From positions 186,001 to 250,000 of the forward strand of contig NZ_QHHQ01000009.1 in assembly GCF_003258595.1 (NCBI RefSeq): a stretch of DNA of 64,000 nt. Direction: 5' to 3'. The notes under the pieces were generated by a model, which ran no database searches, was not told where the DNA came from, and was given only the letters and a program-made list of their open reading frames with translations. Below are positions 9,529 through 19,045 of this stretch, piece after piece (position 1 is the first letter of the stretch; each line of letters starts with the position of its first letter). Origin of the DNA: Acuticoccus sediminis (GTDB lineage Bacteria > Pseudomonadota > Alphaproteobacteria > Rhizobiales > Amorphaceae). The position numbers were made by a program, and so were the translations under genes.

Positions 9529-9672
9529 CGGTGTCGGCTGCTCGGACCGGAACGACCCGCACGGCCGAAGCGTCGCGCCCGGCGTGCCTGCCGCCGCGGT
9601 ATGGTGTGGGCCTCCGCCGCCGAAGCTCCCGCAACGTTTCCCCGGTCTCAACGACGGAGCCCTCAGACCAGC

Positions 9673-10293
9673 ATGACCACGGCTACCCAGACCCGCGCCA
9701 ACATGCGGACCGCCGATCACCCCGTCTCCCCGCTCTTCCTGCAGCGGTGGTCACCTCGCGCATTCACCGACGAGACGATCGGCGAAGGCGAGCTCCTGAC
9801 GATCCTGGAGGCGGCACGGTGGGCGCCATCGTCTTACAATCTTCAGCCTTGGCGGTTCGTCTGGGCGCGCCGCGGCACCGAGCATTGGGCGCGCTTCCTC
9901 GACTTGCTGATGCCGTTCAACCGTGTGTGGGCGCAGAGCGCCGCGGCGCTGGTGTTCGTCGTCTCGGACTCGCTGATGAAGGGGCAGGACGGTGAGGCCA
10001 GGGTCTCGCACAGCCACTCCTACGATTCCGGCGCTGCGGCGGCGAGCTTCATGCTGCAAGCGACCAGCATGGGCTGGCAGGCGCACGGGATGCTGGGCAT
10101 CGAGCTCGACCGCATCCGCCAAGACCTCGCGGTTCCCGAGCATTTCCGGGTGGAAGCCGCCTACGCGATCGGCCGCCAGGGCGACAAGTCGCTGTTGCCG
10201 GAGAAGCTGGCGGCGCGTGAAACGCCGAGTGATCGCAAACCGCTCGCGGAGCTGGCCTTCGAAGGGGGCTTTCCGGACCGGATGGAGAGTTAG
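9673..10293 (+). CDS. Nitroreductase-family flavoprotein
   Basis: 206-residue FMN enzyme. Landmarks are the N-terminal RWSPRAFTDETI, the FMN-contact motif EAARWAPSSYNLQPWRFV (about residues 47-64), GAAAASFMLQATSMGW in the dimer core and AYAIGR toward the C-terminus. Length is normal. The family reduces nitro groups, quinones or enones with NAD(P)H. The open frame starts 24 codons earlier, but 9673 matches the family N-terminus. It follows the monooxygenase-permease pair after 144 nt and may be its flavin or product reductase (inference). A strong hairpin follows 127 nt after the stop. Confidence 0.88.
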   Translation: MTTATQTRANMRTADHPVSPLFLQRWSPRAFTDETIGEGELLTILEAARWAPSSYNLQPWRFVWARRGTEHWARFLDLLMPFNRVWAQSAAALVFVVSDSLMKGQDGEARVSHSHSYDSGAAAASFMLQATSMGWQAHGMLGIELDRIRQDLAVPEHFRVEAAYAIGRQGDKSLLPEKLAARETPSDRKPLAELAFEGGFPDRMES

Positions 10294-10420
10294 GGCCCGG
10301 ATCTGCAATCCACTCGGCCATTGCGGCGTGCCTCGAGGGTTTCATCGGGCCGTCCGCTCTGCCGCTCCGTGGCTCTGGCCGCCGTGCCCGGTCGGTCCTT
10401 GCAAGGCCGGGTGGTGCAGT

Positions 10421-10452
10421 GACACCGAGCGAAGGACAGATCGCTCGGTGTC
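10421..10452. terminator. Perfect 12-bp hairpin between convergent genes
   Basis: Arms GACACCGAGCGA (10421-10432) and TCGCTCGGTGTC (10441-10452) enclose an 8-nt loop. It lies between the nitroreductase and racemase stop codons, which face each other. No T-tract follows on either strand, so it would act as a Rho-assisted or bidirectional barrier. Confidence 0.65.
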
Positions 10453-10538
10453 CGTTGGATGAGCACGAGAGCTCCAATGCTCTGTAGCGGGGGCGTTCGG
10501 ACCGACGGCAGGGACGACGGCTCGGATCCGGTCCGGCG

Positions 10539-11243
10539 TCAGGAAACGGCGGTGGCGTAGGCCGCCTGCATGATCTGGGCGGCGACGATGCCGAGGGCGG
10601 CCTGCGTCGGGTCCACCACGGGCAGGCCCGTCGCGTCCTGGAGCGGCGCGACGTAGCGGGCGAGGCCCGCACCGGCGAACAGGAGCGCCTCCGCCCCGGC
10701 CTCGTCCCGCAGCGCCGTCCCCGCCTCGATCATCCGCGCGGTGACGACGTCCGGCCGCTGCAGGTCGGAGTAGTCGAGGCCGAGGCCGCGGTGCCCGGCG
10801 ATGCGGTCCTGCACACCGAGATGCCGCGCCATCCGGTGCGGGCCATGCCCCGCGGAGACGCCGATGGTGCCGATCCGGTCGCCCATCGCGAGGGCGGCGT
10901 AGAAGCCCGCCTCGCCGATGCCCACTACCGGCTTGCCGGTGAGCTCGCGCGCCGGGTAGACGCCGGGGTCGGTGAAGCAGGCGACGACGAAACCGCCCGT
11001 CTCGGCCTTCTCCGCCTCCCGCGCGATGAACCCCAGGACCGCCGGCGCCGCACGCGCGCTGTCGACCGCGCCGACGATGCCGTTCGGACCGTCCGTCAGC
11101 GTGACCGCCTCCACCCGGCAGGCGCCGCTCGCGTTGAGCCAGGCAGCGCTGAGGGCGAGGTCCTCGGTGATCCCGGTGTCGGTGCGGCTGGAGGCGTTGA
11201 GGATGTAGACGACCGGCCGGCCGGCCCCTCGGTCATGCGGCAT
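10539..11243 (-). CDS. Asp/Glu/hydantoin racemase-family protein lacking the second catalytic Cys
   Basis: 234-residue member of the two-domain racemase superfamily. The first catalytic cysteine is present in VVACFTDPG (C89). Where racemases carry the second cysteine in a CAGMA-like motif, this protein has GAGLA with glycine at 191. Two-cysteine racemases need both residues, so it may be a one-base enzyme (isomerase, decarboxylase or one-way epimerase) rather than a true racemase. The start at 11243 has GGGAGG 8 nt upstream and overlaps the end of the oppDF gene by 11 nt, so it is the last gene of the peptide-type operon. The longer open frame to 11333 is rejected. Confidence 0.8.
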   Translation of the reverse strand: MPHDRGAGRPVVYILNASSRTDTGITEDLALSAAWLNASGACRVEAVTLTDGPNGIVGAVDSARAAPAVLGFIAREAEKAETGGFVVACFTDPGVYPARELTGKPVVGIGEAGFYAALAMGDRIGTIGVSAGHGPHRMARHLGVQDRIAGHRGLGLDYSDLQRPDVVTARMIEAGTALRDEAGAEALLFAGAGLARYVAPLQDATGLPVVDPTQAALGIVAAQIMQAAYATAVS

Positions 11244-13083
11244 GGCGTACGCCTCCCTGCTGCCAGGCCTCGTCCCATTCCTGCACCAGATGGCCCGGCG
11301 AGACCTGGCGGTAGGTCCGGGTCGGCGCGACATGGTCGGGCGGTCGCATCGGACTGCCGATCTCCTCGTCCGAGACCGGCCGCCGCATGCGCCGCCGCGC
11401 CGGATCGGGCACGGGAACGGCCGCGATCAGGCGTTGTGTGTAGGGATGTTGCGGGTTCTCGAACACCGAGGCGCGGGGCCCGATCTCGACGATCTCGCCG
11501 AGGTACATCACGGCGACGCGGTGGCTGATGCGCTCCACCACGGCCATGTCGTGCGAGATGAAGAGGAAGGCGAGACCCATCTCCTCCTGCAGGTCGATGA
11601 GAAGGTTCACCACCTGCGCCTTGATGGAGACGTCGAGCGCCGAGACGCTCTCGTCGGCGATGATGAAGCGCGGCCGAAGCGCCAGCGCCCGCGCGATGCA
11701 GATCCGCTGCCGTTGCCCGCCCGAGAACTCGTGCGGGAAGCGTTCGGCCATCGCCGGCGAGAGGCCGACGCGCTCCAGGAGCTCCGTCACCCGCGCCGCG
11801 CGTGCCTTGGCGGTGCCGACGCCGTGGACCAGCATCGGCTCGGCAATCGCCGCCCCAACGGGCAGCCGCGGGTCGAGACTCGCGAACGGGTCCTGGAAGA
11901 TCATCTGCATGTCGCGCCGCTGCCGCCGAAGCATCTGCGGCCCCACGGTCAGGATGTCGACGTCTCCCGTCACCACCGATCCCGCCGCCGGCTCAACCAT
12001 CCGCAGGATCGACCGGCCGGCCGTGGACTTGCCGCAGCCCGACTCGCCGACGATCGACAGCGTCTCTCCGGCGTGGAGCTGGAACGAGACATTCTCCACC
12101 GCGTGGACGCGCCCGGTGACGCGGCGGGGGAAGCCGCCCTTGACGTCGAACCGGGTGGTGAGGTTCTGGACGTCGAGCACGGGCGGCACGGTGCGGTCGA
12201 CGGTGGCGCGCGTCTCCGGCGCCGGCCGTGTCTCGCCGGTCACAGGGTCGACGAGCGGGAAGCGGCGCGGCAGCGGCTCGCCCGACATCGAGCCGAGCCG
12301 TGGCACGGCGGCGAGGAGGGCGCGCGTGTAAGGTTCGCGCGGGGCGGCGAAGAGCGTCGGGGTGTCGCCGGCCTCGATCATCTCGCCGCGGTACATGACG
12401 ACGGTGCGGTCGGCGATCTCGGCCACGACGCCCATGTCGTGGGTGATGAAGAGGACGCCCATCCCCTCCTCGTCCTGAAGCGCCTTGATGAGGTCGAGGA
12501 TCTGCGCCTGCACGGTCACGTCGAGCGCGGTCGTCGGTTCGTCGGCGATCAGGAGCTTCGGCCGGCAGGCGAGCGCCATGGCGATCATCACGCGCTGCCG
12601 CATGCCGCCCGACATCTGGTGCGGGTAGTCCGCATAGCGGCTCGCGGCGGCGGGGATGCGCACCTTGTTGAGAAGGCTGATCGCCTCCGCGCGCGCCTCC
12701 CGCCGGCTCACCCGCCGGTGGTTGAGGATCGCCTCCGAGAGCTGCTCGCCCACCGTCATGATGGGGTTGAGGCTCGTCATCGGCTCCTGGAAGATCATCG
12801 CCACCTCGGCGCCGCGGACCGCCTGCATGTCCCGCTCGGACAGCGTCAGCAGGTCGCGGCCGCCCAGCAGGATCCGCCCGTCGAGGCGCGCCCCGTCGTC
12901 CCCGCCGACGAGGCGCATGATGGAGAGCGCCGTCACGCTCTTGCCGGACCCCGACTCGCCGACGATGGCGAGCGTCTCGCGCGGGGCGATCTCGAAGGAC
13001 ACCCCGGAGACGACCGGGCTCAACGTCCCGTCGACGCGGAACGACGTCGTCAGATTCTCGACCTTGAGCACCGGCTGGGTCAT
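11233..13083 (-). CDS. Fused oligopeptide ABC transporter ATPase (OppD-OppF / GsiA type)
   Basis: 616-residue protein with two complete ABC ATPase domains, each of the Opp/Dpp class. Domain 1 has Walker A GESGSGKS at 42-49, signature MSGGMRQR and Walker [13 protein letters not shown]. Domain 2 has GESGCGKST near residue 345, FSGGQRQR and [12 protein letters not shown]. Each half ends with the oligopeptide transporter tail ([22 protein letters not shown]). It powers the OppB/OppC permeases encoded upstream. ATG at 13083 has GGAG 6 nt before it and follows the M28 gene by 11 nt. Domain 2 has Ser in place of Pro after the catalytic Glu, as is common in OppF-type domains. Confidence 0.95.
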   Translation of the reverse strand: MTQPVLKVENLTTSFRVDGTLSPVVSGVSFEIAPRETLAIVGESGSGKSVTALSIMRLVGGDDGARLDGRILLGGRDLLTLSERDMQAVRGAEVAMIFQEPMTSLNPIMTVGEQLSEAILNHRRVSRREARAEAISLLNKVRIPAAASRYADYPHQMSGGMRQRVMIAMALACRPKLLIADEPTTALDVTVQAQILDLIKALQDEEGMGVLFITHDMGVVAEIADRTVVMYRGEMIEAGDTPTLFAAPREPYTRALLAAVPRLGSMSGEPLPRRFPLVDPVTGETRPAPETRATVDRTVPPVLDVQNLTTRFDVKGGFPRRVTGRVHAVENVSFQLHAGETLSIVGESGCGKSTAGRSILRMVEPAAGSVVTGDVDILTVGPQMLRRQRRDMQMIFQDPFASLDPRLPVGAAIAEPMLVHGVGTAKARAARVTELLERVGLSPAMAERFPHEFSGGQRQRICIARALALRPRFIIADESVSALDVSIKAQVVNLLIDLQEEMGLAFLFISHDMAVVERISHRVAVMYLGEIVEIGPRASVFENPQHPYTQRLIAAVPVPDPARRRMRRPVSDEEIGSPMRPPDHVAPTRTYRQVSPGHLVQEWDEAWQQGGVRHAA

Positions 13084-13094
13084 CGCGGTCTCCG

Positions 13095-14855
13095 TCAGAC
13101 GCTGGACTTGAGGTCGCCGATCATCGCGTGCGCCGCCTCGATGGCGTCCGTCACCGTCTGGCGCAGGCGGATCAGCTTCGTGGTCAGGAGCTTCGCCTCG
13201 AGGCTCGCGGGAGCGGCGGCGTCGAAGTCGTTCAGCGAGGCGAGCAGCGGCACCGGCTGGTGCAGGGTCGACACGCCGTAGCTGTCCTGCCCGTACTTGC
13301 CGCAGGCCGAGCCCGTGATGAACGTCAGCTGCCGGGTGAGGCGCAGCGACAGCGCGTTGGCCCGTGCGACCGCCGCGTCCGGCGCGTTGCCGGCCGCCAG
13401 CGCGTCGAGGTGCGCGTCGAGCCAGGCCACATCGCCCTCCAGCATGTCGAGGCCGGCGGTGATGCGGGTGAGCTCGGCCGGGTCCTTCTTGCCGTCCAGC
13501 ATCCTGGCGAAGCGGGCCTTGAGGTCGGCGACGCGCGGCGAGAAGCGCTGCGGCAGGACGGTCGCGGTGGCGAGGCCGGCGACCGCGCGGGTCCAGTAGT
13601 CGAGGTCGCGCTCCAGGACCGAGGTGTCGAGGATCTCGATCGTGTCGTGTTCGGTGTGGTTGTACCAGCCGATCGTCGCGCCGTTGTACTTCTTCACGAT
13701 GTCGGGCGAGAAGCCGTGCCGCCCCGTGAAGGCGGAGACGCCGACGCCGAAGAAGGACTGGTCGCCGAACCGGTCGAGCCGGCCGATCACCACCGGCACC
13801 TCGTCGCCGATCACCGTGTTCGCCGCCTCGGTCACGTAGGTGGACAGCTCCGGGCAGGTGTCGGCGTGGAACTCATTGGTGTCCTTCATGCCCACCGAGT
13901 CGATGTTGAGGTAGGCGACCGCGTTCCGGTTGATCTGCTCCCAGTGGCTGTCGACGAAATAGGTCGAGCCGGCGGCCTCCGCGACCTCGTGGCCGTTCCA
14001 GAAGCAGAACACGACCGAGCGGCGGAGCGTGTCGCGTCGCTCCGCGAGGACGCGGGCGATCTCCATCATCACGGCGTCGCCGGTGATGTTGTCGGTGAGG
14101 CCCGGATTCCAGCTGTCGATGTGGCCGGACACGATGATGAACTGGTCGCGCTCCGGCGAGTATTCCGGTGCCCGCAGCCAGCAGATCGGCTGCTTCAGCT
14201 CGCGCCACTCGCGGATCGAGGTGACCTCGGCCTTAACGGTGACGGGGCCGGCCTTCATCATCTCGCGAATGGCGATGCCGTCGCGACGGGAGATGGAGAT
14301 GCCGAAGAGGCGCGGGATGTCCTTCCAGGTCTCCGGCGTCGGGTTGCCCCAGACCGACTTGAGGCCGCGCCAGGGAATGTCCTCGCCGTCGTCGAGGCCC
14401 CAGTTCATCAGGAGGATGCCGGCGGCACCCTTCATCGCCGCGATGCGCGCCTTCTCCGGCGTCGACGGCGCGTAGGACACTTCCGCGAGCACGATCTTGC
14501 CGCGCACGTCCTTGCCCTCGTAGTCCGACAGGCCGCCCGGGCCGACGTCGACGAGCTCGCTGCTGTAGCCGCCCTCGGGCGTCGCCTCGATGTGGGCGCA
14601 GGCGAGCGCCTTCATCGATCGGTGCTCGGGCGAGACGATCTCGAGCTTCGCCTCGCCGAGGTCGCTGTCGTAGGTCTCGAACGTCTGCAGGTAGGCGTCG
14701 AGGCCGAACGACGTCATCGTGTCGACGACGTACTGGCCCGCGCGCGTGTCCTGGCCGGAGCCGCTTTTGCGGTACGGGGTGGCGTCGTTCATGTGGGTGA
14801 CGTGCTTCATCACCTCGGCGATGGCGTGAGGAAGCCGACCCGGGACGAGGCTCAT
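13095..14855 (-). CDS. M28-family metallohydrolase with PA-like insert, atypical active-site motif
   Basis: 586-residue zinc peptidase-like enzyme without a signal peptide, hence probably cytoplasmic. A PA-type insert (about residues 100-215, around [12 protein letters not shown]) precedes the catalytic core. Ligand candidates are H245 and D247 in SGHIDSW, with D255 bridging in LTDN. The usual WxGEE general-base motif reads [12 protein letters not shown] (286-297), so the Glu pair is altered; a subset of M28 proteins shows a similar GH pattern. The C-terminal 150 residues are helical and Ala-rich. ATG overlaps the M20 stop as ATGA. The frame stays open far upstream, but that stretch is the M20 gene in another frame. 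Confidence 0.88.
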   Translation of the reverse strand: MSLVPGRLPHAIAEVMKHVTHMNDATPYRKSGSGQDTRAGQYVVDTMTSFGLDAYLQTFETYDSDLGEAKLEIVSPEHRSMKALACAHIEATPEGGYSSELVDVGPGGLSDYEGKDVRGKIVLAEVSYAPSTPEKARIAAMKGAAGILLMNWGLDDGEDIPWRGLKSVWGNPTPETWKDIPRLFGISISRRDGIAIREMMKAGPVTVKAEVTSIREWRELKQPICWLRAPEYSPERDQFIIVSGHIDSWNPGLTDNITGDAVMMEIARVLAERRDTLRRSVVFCFWNGHEVAEAAGSTYFVDSHWEQINRNAVAYLNIDSVGMKDTNEFHADTCPELSTYVTEAANTVIGDEVPVVIGRLDRFGDQSFFGVGVSAFTGRHGFSPDIVKKYNGATIGWYNHTEHDTIEILDTSVLERDLDYWTRAVAGLATATVLPQRFSPRVADLKARFARMLDGKKDPAELTRITAGLDMLEGDVAWLDAHLDALAAGNAPDAAVARANALSLRLTRQLTFITGSACGKYGQDSYGVSTLHQPVPLLASLNDFDAAAPASLEAKLLTTKLIRLRQTVTDAIEAAHAMIGDLKSSV

Positions 14856-16006
14856 GACATGGCCCTTTGCGTTGTCTTGAAGAGGAGGTTGTCGGCCAGG
14901 TCCATGTAGACGGCGCGCGCCGTCACCATCTGGTCGAGATCGGCCCATTCGTCCGCGGCGTGCATGTTCGCCCCGCTCGGGCCGTAGAGCAGCGTCGGGA
15001 TACCGGCGCCGTTGAAGATGTTGGCGTCGGAGACGCCGAAGCAGAACTCGTAGTCCGGTGCCGCCCCCGTCACCCGCGCGAAGCTCGCGGCGAAGGCGGT
15101 GACGAAGGGGTGGTCCCCGGCGAGTTCGAAGCTGTCGTAACGCGGCGGCTCGATCGTCACCCTGACGCGCGCCTTCGAGGCGAGGCCGGTGGCAAGGCCC
15201 TCGATCGCCGCGACGGCCTCCTCGGCCGTCTCGTTCGGCATGAAGTGCCAGTTGATCATGAACTCGCAGTGGTCCGGCACGCGGATCTCGTAGCGGCCCT
15301 CGCCCGACGTCACGTTGAGGACGCAGTGCGTCGCCCTGCCGTAGACGGGGTGGGGCTTGCGCTCGAACCGGTCGATCGCGACGAGCAGCCGCGCCGCCTC
15401 CGTGACGGCGCTGACGCCCTTGTGGGGGAGCGAGCCGTGCGCCGAGACCCCGGTGACGACCACCTTGAGGTTCACCTTGCCGATGGCGCCGATCGAGGGG
15501 CGCGCGAAATGCGGCTCGCACATGATCGCACCGTCGATCGGCCCGGCGGTCGCGACGAAGCCGTTGGCGCCGCGCGAGTACGCCTCCTCGTCGGCGAGCG
15601 CGGCGAAGATCACCTTGCCGCCCCACGCGTCGCGGCGGCGGTGCAGCGCGCGCACGGTGTGCATCGCGGTCGCGAGGCCCGCCTTCATGTCCATCGCTCC
15701 GACACCGTAGAGGCGACCGCCCCTGATTTCGGCGGCGAACGGGTCGAACGTGTAGTCGGCGGACGGCGAGACGGTGTCGCAATGGCCACCGATCCAGAGC
15801 GTCGGCCCTTCGGCGGCGCCCTCGATCTCGGCGACGACGTTCGTGAGGCCGCCCTCGGCGGGGACGATCCGCGCGTCGATGCCCTCGGCCGTCAGCCAGT
15901 CGGCGATGACGCGCTGCACGTCGCCCTCCTCGCCGGAAAGGCTCTTCACGCTCACGAGCCTGGCGAGGATCTCGCCAAGCTCCGCCCTGGTGTCGGTGTC
16001 CGCCAT
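14852..16006 (-). CDS. M20-family deacylase/peptidase (ArgE/DapE-like)
   Basis: 384-residue cytoplasmic zinc hydrolase. Metal and catalytic positions are complete: H75 and D77 in GGHCDTV, D106 in GAMDMKAG, E140-E141 in LADEE, E165 in MCEPHF and a C-terminal His in GANMHAADEW. The dimerisation lid lies in the middle (VTGVSAHGSLPHKG). The layout is that of acetylornithine deacetylase and succinyl-diaminopimelate desuccinylase, which split N-acyl amino acids; specificity is not evident. ATG at 16006 starts 2 nt after the upstream M24 stop, and the end overlaps the M28 start by 4 nt, showing translational coupling. Confidence 0.92.
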   Translation of the reverse strand: MADTDTRAELGEILARLVSVKSLSGEEGDVQRVIADWLTAEGIDARIVPAEGGLTNVVAEIEGAAEGPTLWIGGHCDTVSPSADYTFDPFAAEIRGGRLYGVGAMDMKAGLATAMHTVRALHRRRDAWGGKVIFAALADEEAYSRGANGFVATAGPIDGAIMCEPHFARPSIGAIGKVNLKVVVTGVSAHGSLPHKGVSAVTEAARLLVAIDRFERKPHPVYGRATHCVLNVTSGEGRYEIRVPDHCEFMINWHFMPNETAEEAVAAIEGLATGLASKARVRVTIEPPRYDSFELAGDHPFVTAFAASFARVTGAAPDYEFCFGVSDANIFNGAGIPTLLYGPSGANMHAADEWADLDQMVTARAVYMDLADNLLFKTTQRAMS

Positions 16007-16008
16007 GG

Positions 16009-17175
16009 TCAGGCGGCCCACCAGCGGCGCTCGAGCTTCGTCATGACCTCGCAGCCCGTCTCGGTGACGTGGACCTCGTCCTCGATGCGCGCGCCGCCGG
16101 CGGGCGTGCGGTAGAGGCCCGGCTCGATGGTGAGCACCATGCCCGCGCGGATGTAGGTCTTCTCGCCGAGGCAGATCGCCGGCGGCTCGTCGACACCGAG
16201 GCCGATGCCGTGGCCGAGGTACGTGCCCGCGCCGCCGTAGCCGAACGCGAAGTTCGCCTTGTAGCCCGCTTCGACGGCGACATCGTTGGCGATTTTCTCG
16301 AGATCCTCGGCGAGGACGCCCGGCCTGATGGCCGCGATCGACACCTCGAGCATTGTGTTGACCGTCTCGAGGAGATGCACGGCCGCGTCGTTCGGCTCGC
16401 CAACGACGGTCGAACGGCAGATGTCGATCATGTAGCCCTTGTTGCGGCCGTTGATCTCCATGTGGACGAGGTCGCCGTCCTCCATCACGCGGTCGGAGAA
16501 GGGCGGGGCCATGAACGGCTCGCCCGAGCGGGTGACGCCGGACTGGCAGGTCGCGAATCCGTTGGTCGCGCCGCGCTTCGTCATCTCGGCGATGACGAAC
16601 TCCGCCATCTGCCGCTCGGTGACGCCCGGCTTGATCAGCTTGCGCACGAGGTCGCCCACCTCGTCGGCCCATCCGGAGCCGACGCGCAGCGCCTCCATCT
16701 CGGCCTCCGACTTCACCGCGCGCAGGTTCATGACCATGTCGTCGGCCTGGCTGAAGGTGATCGTCGGATTGTACCGTTCGAGCTCGCGGTAGGTCATCGC
16801 CGAGATGACGTCCATGCCGACGATGCCGACGTTGGTGCAGGACATCCCCGCCGCCTGCAGGATCTCGGTGATCCCCTTGACGATGTTGGGATTCACGACC
16901 GTGTCGGTGACGCCATGGCCGCCGGTGTGGAACGGGGTCGTGACGGCGAGGTGCAGGCCCTGCCTGGCATCGGTCGGCACGAACAGCAGGCCGAGGCCGC
17001 GCCCCCGCACGCCGAAGCGGCTCGGGTGGCCGGCGAGCATGGGGACGTGCCCGGTGAGGTAGAGCATGTCACCGTTGCGGTCCGGCGCGCGGCCGACGAC
17101 GACGACGCCTTCCAGGCCCCGCATGCCGGCGAGTTCGCGCACTCGCTGCACCCGCCCCGCGTATTCTTCTTGCAC
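16009..17175 (-). CDS. M24-family hydrolase (creatinase/Xaa-Pro peptidase-like), first metal Asp replaced by Glu
   Basis: 388-residue pita-bread hydrolase with a creatinase-type N-terminal domain (1-150) and an M24 catalytic domain. Metal-site residues are D251 (GYMIDICRS), H322 (YLGHGIGLG), E351 (LTIEPGLY) and E365 (RIEDEVHV). The first ligand, normally Asp in IDxG, is E240 in HMEING. This kind of change is seen in M24 members that hydrolyse non-peptide C-N bonds, such as creatinase, so the substrate need not be an Xaa-Pro peptide. The GTG start at 17175 has AGGAG 8 nt upstream and lies 10 nt after oppC; the frame is open 17 codons further, which I reject. Confidence 0.88.
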   Translation of the reverse strand: MQEEYAGRVQRVRELAGMRGLEGVVVVGRAPDRNGDMLYLTGHVPMLAGHPSRFGVRGRGLGLLFVPTDARQGLHLAVTTPFHTGGHGVTDTVVNPNIVKGITEILQAAGMSCTNVGIVGMDVISAMTYRELERYNPTITFSQADDMVMNLRAVKSEAEMEALRVGSGWADEVGDLVRKLIKPGVTERQMAEFVIAEMTKRGATNGFATCQSGVTRSGEPFMAPPFSDRVMEDGDLVHMEINGRNKGYMIDICRSTVVGEPNDAAVHLLETVNTMLEVSIAAIRPGVLAEDLEKIANDVAVEAGYKANFAFGYGGAGTYLGHGIGLGVDEPPAICLGEKTYIRAGMVLTIEPGLYRTPAGGARIEDEVHVTETGCEVMTKLERRWWAA

Positions 17176-17185
17176 TGTCGCGCTC

Positions 17186-18064
17186 CTATTGCGTTCTGAC
17201 GTCGAAGGTGTCCCGGAGGCCGTCACCGAGGAGGTTGAGGCCGAGCACCAGGCCGATGATGGCGAGGCCCGGGAACACCGAGATGAAGGCGGCGCTGCGA
17301 AGGTAGCCGCGCCCTTCGGCCAGCATCTGGCCCCACTCCGCGAGGGGCGGGGCGACGCCGAGGCCGAGAAATCCGAGGCCCGCCCCGACGAGCACCGCCT
17401 CGGCCATCAAGAGCGAGGCCTGGACGATGACCGGGGCGAGCGAGTTCGGCACCACGTGCCGTACGATGATGAAGGAGTCCGGCGCGCCGAGCGCCTTCGT
17501 GCTCTGCACGAACTCCAGCTCGCGCACCTGCATCACCGCGCTGCGCGAGATGCGGATGAGGCGCGGGACGGCGGCGATCGCGATCGCCACGATGGTCGAG
17601 ACGAGCCCCGCGCCGAGGATGGTGATGATGGCGAGCGCGACGATGATCGTCGGCATCGTCATCATCACGTCGGTGAGGAAGACGATGACGCGGTCGAACC
17701 GCCCGCGATGATAACCCGCGAGGGCCCCGAAGAAGACGCCCGCGACACTCGCGATGCCGACCACGCAGAAGCCCAGAAGCAGCGAGGTGCGCGCGCCGTA
17801 GACGACGCGGCTCAGGATGTCGCGGCCGAAGTTGTCGGTTCCCATCCAGTGCTCGGCCGACGGCGGCGTCGACACGTTGAGGAGGTCGATCGCGTTCGGG
17901 TCGTTCGGCGCCAGCCACGGCGCGAACAGCGCGACCACGAGATAGAGCGACACGATGATGATGCCGGCGACGCCGGTGCGGCTGCGCAGGAATTTCCTGA
18001 GCGCGCGGCGGCGGCGCGGGGCGGCGGGGGCGTGGACGCCGGTCCGGGGAGATGCGGACGTCAT
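17186..18064 (-). CDS. Oligopeptide-type ABC transporter permease (OppC/DppC)
   Basis: 292-residue inner-membrane permease. An N-terminal Arg-rich cytoplasmic segment precedes the first membrane helix (near residue 35). The OppC_N pattern APWLAPNDPNAIDL and HWMGTDNFGRDILSRVVYGARTSL are typical. The EAA-type coupling loop reads EFVQSTKALGAPDSFIIVRHVVPN (near residue 190). It pairs with OppB, whose stop overlaps this start by one base (TGATG). About six membrane segments. Confidence 0.95.
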   Translation of the reverse strand: MTSASPRTGVHAPAAPRRRRALRKFLRSRTGVAGIIIVSLYLVVALFAPWLAPNDPNAIDLLNVSTPPSAEHWMGTDNFGRDILSRVVYGARTSLLLGFCVVGIASVAGVFFGALAGYHRGRFDRVIVFLTDVMMTMPTIIVALAIITILGAGLVSTIVAIAIAAVPRLIRISRSAVMQVRELEFVQSTKALGAPDSFIIVRHVVPNSLAPVIVQASLLMAEAVLVGAGLGFLGLGVAPPLAEWGQMLAEGRGYLRSAAFISVFPGLAIIGLVLGLNLLGDGLRDTFDVRTQ

Positions 18065-18990
18065 CAGCTCAGCCTGATGCGCGGGTCGACGAAGCTGTAG
18101 GCGAGGTCGACGAGGGTGTTCACGAGGACGAAGAAGAAGCCGATCGTCAGGATCGCGCCCTGGACCATCGGGAAGTCCCGGCGGAAGACGGAGTCGGCGA
18201 GGAGCTTGCCGATCCCCGGCCAGACGAACACGGTCTCGATGAGGACCGCGCCGCCCATCAGGTAGGCGAACTGCACGCCGATCACCGTGAGGACGGGGAT
18301 GAAGGCGTTCCGCAGCGCGTGCTTGTAGACGATGGTGTGGCGCGGCAGCCCCTTGGCGCGCGCCGTGCGCACGAAGTCCTGCTTCAGCACCTCGAGGAGG
18401 CTGGAGCGCGTCATGCGCATGATGATGCCGACCGAGTTGCCGCCGATCGCGATCGCCGGCAGGACGAGGTGCCAGAGGTTTCCCGCCCCCGTCGCCGGCA
18501 GCAGGCCGAGCTTGATCGAGAACAGGAGCTGGAGGAGGAGGCCGATCCAGAAGATCGGCGCCGAGACGCCGAGGAGCGCGATCACGGAGAGGACCAGGTC
18601 CGCCCCCGTGTTGGCCCGCAGCGCCGCGTTCACGCCGAGCGCGATGCCGACGACGGCGGCGAAGAGGATGCCGGCCGTGGCGAGCAGGAGCGTCATCGCG
18701 AACCGGTCCATCAGGATCGGCAGCACGGGCTCCTTGGAGACGATCGAGACGCCCCAGTCGCCGTGGAGGATGCCCCAGAACCAGGTGAGGAACTGGACGT
18801 AGAGCGGCTGGTCGAGGCCGAGCTGGGCGCGGATCGCGGCGATGTCGGCCTCCGACGCACCCATGCCCGCCACCGTCACCGCAGGGTCGCCCGGCACGAA
18901 CTGGAGGATCGAGAAGACGAGGACGCTCAGCGCCAGGAGCACGAGGACGGCGTTGACGACCCGCCGCAGGGCGAAGGCCAGGATGTCCAT
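18064..18990 (-). CDS. Oligopeptide-type ABC transporter permease (OppB/DppB)
   Basis: 308-residue inner-membrane permease with about six membrane helices. Landmarks are the start MDILAFALRRVVNAV, VFSILQFVPGDPAV (near residue 30), LGLDQPLYVQFLTWFWGILHGDWG and the coupling loop DFVRTARAKGLP (about 205). The C-terminal YSFVDPRIRL is diagnostic of DppB-type permeases. ATG at 18990 has AGAGG upstream. It follows the binding-protein gene after 55 nt that hold a strong hairpin. Confidence 0.95.
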   Translation of the reverse strand: MDILAFALRRVVNAVLVLLALSVLVFSILQFVPGDPAVTVAGMGASEADIAAIRAQLGLDQPLYVQFLTWFWGILHGDWGVSIVSKEPVLPILMDRFAMTLLLATAGILFAAVVGIALGVNAALRANTGADLVLSVIALLGVSAPIFWIGLLLQLLFSIKLGLLPATGAGNLWHLVLPAIAIGGNSVGIIMRMTRSSLLEVLKQDFVRTARAKGLPRHTIVYKHALRNAFIPVLTVIGVQFAYLMGGAVLIETVFVWPGIGKLLADSVFRRDFPMVQGAILTIGFFFVLVNTLVDLAYSFVDPRIRLS

Positions 18991-19011
18991 GGGGGCACCT
19001 CTTCGGGTGAG

Positions 19012-19041
19012 GCGGGCGGGGCCGCGGCGGACCCCGCCCGC
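19012..19041 (-). terminator. Intra-operon hairpin between binding-protein and permease genes
   Basis: Perfect 10-bp GC stem: 19012-19021 (GCGGGCGGGG) with 19032-19041 (CCCCGCCCGC), 10-nt loop, no T-tract. It begins 4 nt after the binding-protein stop. In this position such structures usually protect the upstream mRNA or attenuate read-through, giving excess binding protein over permease. Confidence 0.6.
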
Positions 19042-19045
19042 GGCC

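Noticed and set aside
14856-15782. N-terminal extension of the M28 gene by about 309 codons
   Set aside because: The stretch is the M20 gene read in another frame. The ATGA junction at 14852-14855 gives a natural start.
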